64,000 bases of DNA, from NCBI GenBank assembly GCA_029378245.1, contig JARKIF010000066.1, positions 124,001 to 188,000 on the forward strand, given 5' to 3'. Numbering within the stretch: position 1 is the stretch's first letter; every line of letters begins with the position of its first letter. The notes beneath the pieces are model-generated. The model did not search any database and had not been told where the DNA came from. It worked only from the letters and a program-made list of their open reading frames with translations. Positions 56,192-64,000 of the stretch are shown piece by piece. This stretch comes from Roridomyces roridus (Eukaryota > Basidiomycota > Agaricomycetes > Agaricales > Mycenaceae). A program made the position numbers and the translations under genes.

Positions 56192-56196
56192 GTTTG

Positions 56197-58705
56197 TGAC
56201 GCTGGAGCGCGGCGTGCTGTAAAGTGTCGTTAACCAATCAATCACAAAATGATCTACATCAAATCCATCTTGCTTCCTGCCACCATGGGGCACACAACAT
56301 CACCACCTTATACTGGGGGAGTGATATATCAATTATATCAATTGCCTCGAAGAGCTGCGGTATATGAGCGACTGCTAGTTAGATAACATGTCTGATGTAT
56401 CAGCTTCCCTCTCAGCTACCATGAATTCACGTGTATTGGATATCCCCGTAAGTCCTGCGTACGGCGAGCAGAGAGTCCTGGACACTGTGGTCGACGACGA
56501 GCAGCAACATGACAATGATTACAAAAGAATTCCCCTTTAGGCGACAAGCTCAACGTTGCCATCAACAGCAACCAAAAGTCCCTGGGAAATAAAATCTAAT
56601 AAATTAAGAAAAAAAAATACAGAGTAGAGCTCACAGCGAGGCCTGCCCGGGGTCTAAATAATACAGCAATCGGGGAAAGAGAAGACGAGAAAACAGCCGC
56701 ACGACACAGCGCCATCGCGATACAGTGCCTGCACTCCCAGTCGCAGCACCTACCCTGCACACGCAATACCGGCATGGCCGAATCCACAGCAGACGTATCG
56801 ACAGCCCCCAAACCCATCGAAACCCCGCTCCCTGTCCGCACACGGCCACCGCTCGTTTTGCAGCCCGGCCGTACACACCATCCTCCATGTCGCACCGCTT
56901 GGGCTGCACCCCTTCAGCCCCTTGAACCCCGTCCGGAGCGTCGCAACGCTCCACCCGGCTTGCGATGAGGCTCGCGATTCCGCTCTGGGCTGCGTCTGCG
57001 CTGATACCGTCGTGAGGGTTGTCGGACACGTGGCGAGGCGGAGGGAGGGACGGCCACTACACGATGTTCACGAGGGAGACTGTCCCGTCGATAGGGAAGC
57101 GGTGGATGGGGGCATTGGATCTGGGTCATCCCAATGCATGCATGGTAGCTACCCGGTCGTACTGGCGAGGAATGGAGCTCTTTGGGAAAATGGAGCGTGA
57201 GAGGTGCAGAAAAGCACGCCGGGAAGGGTGTTTCGAGGAGTAGGGACCCCGTGAAAGCCATGCATATGTACTGCGTGGATGAGTGGTGCATCATCCGGCA
57301 GGCGATTGGCCACACGAGGGGCACGGAAACACCCAGCGCACCAGATGGAGAGTGTTCTGAGGGTGGATGGAGGTTCATGAGTCCGGCAGTCAGGGAGGAA
57401 AGCACCAGCAGACGCACCATTCATTCAGTACATCCCAAACGACATCCGCTCTTCCTGCACTCAAATCCCGCCGAAAAGCCACGAAAATTGAGATCTAGCG
57501 GGCTTAAACGTGTAGGAGAAAGATGGCGACATCTTGAAGCGAAAGGATGGGGCGTTGTGGCAGACCGGTCGTGGTGGTCGTGAGGAGAGAGGTATTCGTA
57601 ACGCTGTGACGCCCGTTGCCGATCTTGCCGGCGGTGTCACTAACTGAATGTTCATTGTCGTTTGAGCCTCCCTTTTCAAAGAATTCCATTCTGAAGTTGT
57701 GTAATTCCCCCGAGATTTGGGACGATTCCCGAGGCTTTGAGGCCCGTAGAAGGAAGGCAGAGAAGACAAAGTGAGGAGGAACCAGTCTTGGGAGACAGCA
57801 GGAGCCTAGCAGGAGCAGGAGCGGCCGAGCGGCGAGCGGCGTGCAAGCGGTGCAGTGATGCTTGAGGGGCGATAGGGTCTCAAGCAATATCTTATCTTAT
57901 CTTATCTTCACGTGACATTCCAGACGCCGGGAGCCTCTGAACCTTGGAACCCCCCAACGGGGAGATCACAGAGGAGCAAGAACTCAAAGCCATCAATGCA
58001 ACTGCAGAGTAGATGGAGCCGCAGAAATCAACGTATCAGAGCAATATCAGAGAATCAAACCCATCACGGACCTATTTCCTTTTTTGGCCACCCGCCTCGA
58101 TAGGGCCCTATGGCGGGGCCCTATTTATAGGGGATTAGGGCCTCATAGGGCCCTATCGGTCGGCGGGGGTCGATTTAGGGGCCCTATCAGCATCACTGAA
58201 GCGGTGTGGTGGGGAGAAGAGCACCCGATCATAGCAGATGCAAATCAACGGCCCAAACTGGACCCGATCAAAACCCGAGAAGGCACGGATCAGGCGCGTG
58301 GCGCGGGCGCCCGCTGTGGCTGTAGGGCTGATTGATACAAATCTGCCCTGCGCTAATCAGCGGTCGCTCATATGCCGCGGGTCTTCGACCACTAGCGAGG
58401 ATTTGATATATCAAATCCCCACTATGGCCTGACATCACGAACCGTGGCGCACCGAACACCAGGTCAGTAGTTATGACAGCCAATTGTTTATTCAATTTCT
58501 AAATTTCTCAGAGAGAGACAGCCTCAGACAGATGGTCGGCCATTCGAACTCTGGTCAAACTTAGGTCTGTTGCCTGCAGATCTCCGCTTGCCGCCCCACA
58601 TGGCTAAATTCTGATCCATGGCGAAGTGCCGCTGTCCTCACCAATGCAGCAACGGTGGCTATAACGATGCTCTCCGGATCCCGCCTATAAGTAACTTGCC
58701 CGTCC
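56197..58705. other. Long stretch without a supportable gene
   Basis: Overlapping frames on both strands at 56600-57580 (up to 168 codons) are GC-rich and mutually contradictory, with no recognisable motif. A (TCTTA)n microsatellite lies at about 57891-57908. A palindrome-dense block lies at 58101-58189. A TATA-like CCTATAAG at 58683-58690 is close to the P5 start. Confidence 0.4.
58101..58189. repeat. Cluster of TAGGGCCCTA-type palindromes
   Basis: Within about 90 bp the word GGGCCC occurs four times, several inside the longer palindrome (A)TAGGGCCCTA(T), with related GGGGATTAGGGCC between. This is much denser than expected by chance and could form hairpins or cruciforms. It may be the end of a decayed foldback element. 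Confidence 0.6.
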
Positions 58706-60117
58706 ATGGCATCGACGACGGCTCACTTCTCCATGCCGCATCTCACCTACGCTATTCTGCTGCTTGTTTTGCAACTCTTGCTGAGACCCGTGGATGCTGC
58801 TCTCTCGAACTTGACCATCGACGACACAAACAGCATCTACTGGAGCTTCTCAGGCCCATGGGACCCGGTCACCCCGACTCGAGCATGCGCAGGCTGCGGC
58901 TCCAAGCCGGATCCTCAACAAACATTCAACTCCACATGGCATGTTGGTACCTTGATTTCTGGGTCCTTCTCGTTCCAAGGTGCGTGTACTAGTTCGCCTT
59001 CGGATCGCCGTCTGATCATCGCCCTGACAGGTGTTGCGGTGTATATTTATGGGATCGACGTACCTGCCGACCAGGCTGGGAATATCTCGTTCACGATGAA
59101 GAATCCATCCATCTCCAGCTTCCATTATGGCAGTGCCGGCTCTGGATACGGATACAATTCTCTATTCTTCACGGCCACGAATCTGGATGCAAGTGTGCAA
59201 CATACGGTGAACTGGGTGATAGGACCGAGCAATGGGCTACGCAGAGGGGATGCGGTGTTTGATTATGCTCAAGTATCGCAGGACGACTCCAGCAGTGAAA
59301 TCATCACGACATCGTGCGTTTATGTGATCTGAATCTTCATTCTGATTGAATGCCCTCCCTTTCAACAGTTCCGGCAGTCAAGGACCTACGGTAACCTCTG
59401 GTACCGGTAGCGCGAGTCCCCTGAATAGCAGTATCACATCGTTCGTCTTCCATATCTCTCTGGTGTAAAGCTAATCAGTGTACCAGGCCTCAGAGTCCTA
59501 GGTTCAGCCAAATCTGTGCCATTAATCATTTTTGACGTCTCTTTAGCAGTTCCAATCCAGCATCCTCCAGTCACGGGAACACAGGTCCGCTGAATAGCAC
59601 GTCGTGCGTCTTCCATTTCTTTCTGAAAGGCAAGGAGGCAAAGCTAATTAATGTACCAGGCCTGAGAGTCCTAGGTTGAGCGAAATCCGCGTTGCCGGTA
59701 GTTTTTTGACGTCCCCATAGCAGTTCCCATCTAGCATCACACACCGGGAAGATCGTCGGCGCAGTGGTGGGAGCGATCACTGGATTAGCGCTTATAGCTG
59801 TGCTTGTCTTCATTCTCATATGCCGCCGGCGGCCCTCGCTAATATCCATGAGGAGGCTTGAGAGTGAAGGGGTCTCAGATGGGCCTAGACGGTACGGTAG
59901 CATCATCCGGCCATTCCCGCTGGACGTGGATGCAGCACCTTCACCGTACCAAAAGCTCGACCCGGATTCAGAGCCACAGTTGCCTACACTCGACATCAAT
60001 CACGCTCTACCTCCACCCTCTTCTCAGGCTCCGGCTTCAAGTCCTGTCGTCACAGCCGAGCTGGAAGAGCGGCTGCGGAACTTGGAGCGGGCCACTTTCC
60101 CTCCAGCATATAGTTGA
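58706..60117 (+). CDS. P5: type I membrane protein with duplicated stalk exon and PPxY tail
   Basis: Five exons join exactly: 58706-58979, 59031-59313, 59369-59440, 59547-59603 and 59721-60117 (360 residues). Signal peptide around MPHLTYAILLLVLQLLL (an in-frame ATG at 58733 is an alternative start). Ectodomain: LSNLTIDDTNSIYWSFSGPW, CAGCGSKPDPQQTFNSTWH, AVYIYGIDVPADQAGNISF, YNSLFFTATNLDASVQHTVN and DYAQVSQDD. Exons 3 and 4 plus their introns look like a tandem duplication encoding a Ser-rich stalk. TM: IVGAVVGAITGLALIAVLVF, then CRRRP, SIIRPFPLDV and ELEERLRNLERATFPPAYS. The C-terminal PPAY fits WW-domain (Rsp5-type) binding. Function unknown, but the family-wide architecture suggests a surface sensor or adaptor. 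Confidence 0.83.
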
Positions 60118-60296
60118 TCGTCAAGTTGCTGTATTTGTTGGTAAAAGATAACATTGCTTGTGCGAGTCTGGACTGACCAGTCGTTCAGGATTGAGACAGG
60201 AATGAATATTCAACGTTCAATTCTGATACCGCCGAGGTACGATTGTTGGTGAGAATGAGCGACACAGGAATAGGCCACCCAGCAAATGACGGCGCC

Positions 60297-61034
60297 TCAT
60301 CGCTTTCGGCGATGCACCACACTACCACCGTTGAACTTTATGCTGAAATCGGTCAATTTCCTACTTCGTGACCAACCGTATATCATACAGCTTCGCTCTG
60401 ATTTTTCCGCTCTACATATGGCAACATTGAACGACGATGTGTTGCGTATTGCGCTCGGAGTCGGTGCCGTTTCCAGATCCCCGCTACTCACGGAATACGT
60501 GACATGTTTGATGGACTCGGAGCATCCCTCCCATACCCGTATCGACGCTTCCCTCCAGAGAGTCCATGGTGGAGTGAAACCGATGCAGATGTGGGGGACT
60601 TCAGCAGTTGTTGAATGCCCGAGAGCCGCGAATCTGGATTCCGAGAGCGGCTCTAAGTTGTCGATATGGAGCGTGCCGAGACGACAAAAGGCAAGATTGC
60701 CGAGTCTTTGTAGGTAGTGTGGATCAAATTTGGAGAAGCGGAATATTGTGAGTGTGGATATCCATCCCAGCAGACGCGGAGAGCTCTCCAGCGCCGCTAA
60801 AAGGCGACCGAGCCGTGCATCGCTGAGAGGGCCGTCGAATTTTAGTTGGATTTGGGGAAAATGCGGGATTGGGAAAGATGAAGTAGGGTGCGATTGAGGA
60901 GAGAAAATGCGTGGAGATCGGTACATAGTGGAGTCGACGAAGCTCCGGGTGTGCGCCGCAAGCTCCGGGATGTCGAGAGCATGCTGGGAGGACGTACCCA
61001 TCCGGTGGACTCGAATACTAGAGTGCCTGTCCAT
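60297..61034 (-). CDS. Hypothetical protein, possible F-box/LRR-type fragment
   Basis: A 245-codon minus-strand frame. Segments such as LLAALESSPRLLGWISTLTI, YLQRLGNLAFCRLGTLHIDN and SIKHVTYSVSS read like the Leu-rich part of agaric F-box-like proteins, where LESSPRL..I.TLTI is a recurrent theme. No F-box is visible; an upstream exon could lie at 61035-61180, but I could not define it. Not closely related to F-box genes A-E here. The opposite strand is open over part of the same region. Treat as tentative. Confidence 0.4.
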   Translation of the reverse strand: MDRHSSIRVHRMGTSSQHALDIPELAAHTRSFVDSTMYRSPRIFSPQSHPTSSFPIPHFPQIQLKFDGPLSDARLGRLLAALESSPRLLGWISTLTIFRFSKFDPHYLQRLGNLAFCRLGTLHIDNLEPLSESRFAALGHSTTAEVPHICIGFTPPWTLWREASIRVWEGCSESIKHVTYSVSSGDLETAPTPSAIRNTSSFNVAICRAEKSERSCMIYGWSRSRKLTDFSIKFNGGSVVHRRKR

Positions 61035-61560
61035 GAATTTTGGAGTAGGTAAATGCAGGGAAGATGTGCATACTTTCCCGGTCGATATGCTTGTGCACTC
61101 AGCGTTGACTCAGCGCTCAGCTGTCGTGGCCGGGTCAAGGTGCGTTGATGCCGTAAAGCTTGGCGATTGATGATCAACAAACAGAGAGTCCGGTTGCCTC
61201 CTGCCAGTGTGATCTACGAACCGACCTTCCGATGCTCCCGCAGGCTCATCCACCAGCTGGCCGAGATCCGCGCTCCAGAATCCAGACGACTCTTCGTTGT
61301 CCAATCGCTGTGGTCTCACGGGAGTCGCGACGACAAGGTTACTGTATCCCGCGGGCGTAAATCCATGGAGTTGCTTTTGAAAGACGGGCTCTCAAATCCG
61401 GGCGCATCCACTCGGTGAGAATGCCCCGCGCGCACTCCTGCTTCGGGAGTCCCAATTTCCACCAGCAAAGCGGGGTGCAATTCACATACAATTACAATTA
61501 CAGGGCAAATATTACACGGGGAGGGTACGGATTAGTACAAGATGTTTCAGCCGAGAGCTT
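61035..61560. other. Spacer before GRRP3
   Basis: Contains unassigned short frames (for example 61167-61418 plus). From about 61490 it carries the GRRP3 3' flank, which resembles the GRRP1 3' flank closely (AATATTTGCCCTGTA, CCCTCCCCGTGTAA on the complementary reading). Confidence 0.5.
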
Positions 61561-62470
61561 CTAGTAGCCGCCGAAGCCACCGCCGAAGCCACCAAAGCCA
61601 CCGCCGTAACCACCAAAGCCACCGCGGCCACCAAAGCCACCGTAGCCACCGTAGCCACCGCGCCCCCCAAATCCACCAAACCCACCGCGGCCACCAAACC
61701 CACCAAATCCGCCGCCGAATCCTCCATAACCACCACCGATGAAGTGGTTGTCGTTTCCATCCTGGCTGTCACCGCTCGCACCCTGGGTGTCATCTGGGCT
61801 GGGCTCGTCACTGCGAGTTGCAAGGTCGCTGCGCCGGTATCCACCAAAGCCACCGCGTCCTCCGTACCCACCCCTGCTACCTCGGCCACCACGGCCACCA
61901 CGGCCACCAAATCCACCGTAGCCGCTACGGCCACCAAACCCACCAAAGCCGCCGCGGCCGCGACCACCATATCCTCCGAATCCACCACGACCACCGAAAC
62001 CGCCATATCCGCCACCGATGAAGTGGTTGTCGCTCCCGTCGTCTTGACTGTCTCCCCTTCCACCCTGGCTCTTATCCTGACTGGGAGCAGGTTCAGGCTC
62101 AGGACTACGAATACCAATGCCGCCGCCGGTCTCCTCGAGGATGCAGCAGAGCTGCCCCACGAGGGTGCGGCGACTGGGACAGAAGGGCTGTCTGAATCTG
62201 CGGCCCCGGAGCAATGACTCGCGGAACTCGCAAGGACTGCAGTCCTGGATTGAAAAAGGTCAGTGGTTGTTCTTAGTTTTCAACACGACCACTAACCCTC
62301 CCGCGACCGCCGCCGAATCCCCCGCCGCGGAAGTCTTCAGAGGGCGAGGAGTCGGTCGTTGAGGTATCCGCTGCAGGGGCAGCCGCATCCTTGGTCTCTG
62401 TGGCGAAGACCCCGGAGGAGAAGGACAAGAGCGTGATCAGGGTAGCCACGACGGTAGGTGAGAACCGCAT
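61561..62470 (-). CDS. Secreted Gly/Arg-rich repeat protein GRRP3 (intact, inverted copy)
   Basis: Exon 1 62470-62297 and exon 2 62244-61561, with a 52-bp intron; 285 residues. The signal peptide, linker, intron and Cys block (DCSPCEF, FCPSRRTL, QLCC) are essentially identical to GRRP2. It has one module fewer: a first FGG/YGG/RGG array, one GGYRRSDLATRSDEPSPDD spacer, then a final array ending GGFGGGFGGY. The tail and 3' flank look like GRRP1 rather than GRRP2, which ends in GGFDGG repeats. The frame is clean. Same inferred role: secreted structural, adhesive or peptide-precursor protein of unknown function. Confidence 0.85.
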
Positions 62471-62552
62471 GGTTGGACTAGAGATGAGTGGCTTGTGTGG
62501 AACTGGAGAGAAGAGCAAGATTTGCTGAAGAACTGAGGAGCCTCAGCCCGGC

Positions 62553-62559
62553 TTTTATA
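62553..62559 (-). promoter_or_regulatory. TATA box of GRRP3
   Basis: TATAAAA on the minus strand, 83 bp before the ATG, preceded by the same GGAATTGCCCTCGAAGAGG block as in GRRP2. Confidence 0.75.
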
Positions 62560-63219
62560 CCTCTTCGAGGGCAATTCCAGATAAATGGCGGCTAGGTGTG
62601 TCCATCTACGGCGAATTTCAGATATTGAACTTGTCTGTTGGCTAGAGTAAACCCTTGGCGCGCGCGCATGAAGCAATTCGATGGCTCTCTCAATTGTAAT
62701 TGCAATCTCGAACACGCCACGGTATAATTGTCGAACCCTGATCCTTAATTGAGACTCTACGTCCATTCTTCCTGGAGTAGTAGGTATGTAGTCCTGGTAC
62801 TTCTTCAAAGTTTATACAACTGACCTTGCCTATCCGGAAATTCAAAAATCAATCATTCAGGGGATCGTGAAGAGAAAGATGCAACCAGCTGTTCAACGGT
62901 ACAACATGCTCAAGTTATTGGGTGGATATCAAACGGGTTGAACTCATTCCGCGCACGCGCGCATGGAGACTGGTATCATGTTTCAACTCCAGATTCCTGA
63001 GACAAACAAGCTTTGCAACTGGCCAAATGAACAGGTTAATGAGACAAAGTCCAAAGATGCCGCGGCAGTGAGCTATCATTGGCTGCCGGAATTGCCTCGT
63101 CGACGGGTCTCGGATGCGGTGTCTTCGTCATGGCAGATCTAATTCGACCCGCTGGTTCGGGGATCTCGGGCACGTCCCATTCCGTCGGGAAGGACCCTAC
63201 CATGCACCAACCGCATCCC

Positions 63220-63921
63220 TATAGTCACTTCTCTCCGGACCAAACTTCCGCCTGGGATGCAACCGACTTTCATACATATTGACGAGAGAAAATGTTTTGC
63301 TCCCGGAATCTTTCAGCCAACTTCACGGTGAATCCGCCAATGGAGGACCGTGTTACACCAGAAAGATCAGCTCAAAGCACACCGGCGTATTCCACGCATA
63401 TGCTCACTGGGGACTGGATTGACAGTACTGAGCAGAGTGCGACAGAGGGAGCCTGGTACAAGTCCCTGTGTGGGATGGAGAGCGTTCAAATTACTCATAC
63501 TCGGGTACGGACTGCATTTGGGACAAAATGATAAAGAATGAGGCCCAGGTGCTGGTGATGTAGAGACTACGAGCGTGAGCACCCTGAGTAGAAGCCGCCC
63601 GGTGAAGAGTCGCATTGACTCGCAAGTCTCAATGAAGATGCCGTTATAAAAGTGAGTCCCCAAGCAGCAAAGCCGCTACCAAAGCCTACCATATATGAAC
63701 GCCTGCGATGGGTAAGAGGAGTGGAATGAGACTGACCAGGAAATGCTTAGATACGCGGAGACACTTTGCATACCAGGAGGATCGCGGAGCTTGATTCGAG
63801 ACATGGGAAGAACGGTGTGCGGAGAATGTGAGTAGACTCTGATACTAGAGAATGCTTCGTCCGATACGGACGGCGCTGGAGAGTGGATTACTCGTATCTC
63901 GTCCGGGATGGCGCGTATCAT
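63220..63921 (-). pseudogene. Double F-box-like gene D, internally deleted copy
   Basis: Inverted relative of gene C. It starts at 63921 with the same GCCACCATG context (MIRAIPDEIRVIHSPAPSVS DEAF in sense). It continues to SSAILLVCK of the first F-box, then joins directly to the intron after the second F-box (GTCAGTCTCATTCC, about 63735). A second deletion joins ESMRLFTGRLLLR to the FFIILSQMQ region near 63580. The 3' part (about 63350-63220) matches the last exon of gene C (VKLAER/KFR..QNI). Stops and frame changes occur throughout. The first junction lies between the two LLVCK-encoding sites of the gene, consistent with a deletion between similar sequences. Non-functional. Confidence 0.8.
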
Positions 63922-64000
63922 GGTGGCAAAAGGAGAGCCGCGACGCCGAATAAGGAAGTGATCTGATATTCCCACGCGCGATTGCTCTTGGCCACCCCAC

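Larger units (their letters stand above)
61500..63921 (-). repeat. Duplicated unit 3 (F-box D + GRRP3), inverted
   Basis: An inverted copy 20 kb away from unit 2. Promoter, exon 1, intron and Cys block of GRRP3 match GRRP2 almost base for base, while its 3' end matches GRRP1. Confidence 0.85.

Noticed and set aside
56914..57420. 168-codon minus-strand frame with a basic C-terminus, and opposing plus-strand frames
   Set aside because: Both strands are open in GC-rich DNA and neither shows recognisable protein features.

Overview
This window looks like nuclear DNA of a mushroom-forming basidiomycete (Agaricomycetes). Genes are split by very short introns (45-60 bp, GT..AG). A Tnp2-type CACTA transposon, a Ty3 chromovirus, a NACHT-ankyrin NLR and several expanded lineage-specific gene families are present. 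No bacterial, organellar, CRISPR or rRNA features were seen. It reads as an accessory, transposon-rich region in which tandem and inverted duplications make new gene copies and many copies are broken.

Layout. 1-3315: no supportable gene. 3316-11205: two nested CACTG-ended (CACTA/EnSpm) transposons. An inner element (4244-10087, TSD ACG) carries a Tnp2 transposase and an accessory gene, and sits inside a shorter outer relative (3316-11205, TSD TTA). A third element, MULE-like and 628 bp, is inserted in the accessory gene. 11206-15308: no confident gene. 15309-about 19223 (-): NACHT NLR with 20 near-identical ankyrin repeats. 19690-25216: a broken double F-box-like gene, a U6 snRNA-like gene and another CACTG element (TSD TTG). 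25368-30120: two convergent TDP1-like genes, the first intact and the second decayed.

31441-41240: tandem duplication of a two-gene unit, made of a double F-box-like protein followed by a secreted Gly/Arg-rich repeat protein (called GRRP here). A third, inverted copy of the unit lies at 61500-63921. Only GRRP2 and GRRP3 have clean reading frames. The F-box partners carry frameshifts or deletions.

41777-60117: five paralogues (P1-P5) of a type I membrane protein family with signal peptide, glycosylatable ectodomain, single TM segment, conserved IEPF-like tail motif and, in four of them, a PPxY motif at or near the C-terminus. P4 is a pseudogene hit by a hAT-like MITE (exon), a nearly intact Ty3 chromovirus with features of Tf1-type self-priming (intron), and followed by a solo LTR. 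60297-61034: a weakly supported F-box/LRR-like ORF.

Several unrelated genes here carry single-base frameshifts, often beside short homopolymers, while other long frames (1331 codons of pol, 944 codons of the ankyrin exon) are open. True pseudogenisation and residual sequencing indels are both possible and are flagged case by case. All homology statements come from motif recognition and from comparing copies within the window; no database was searched.
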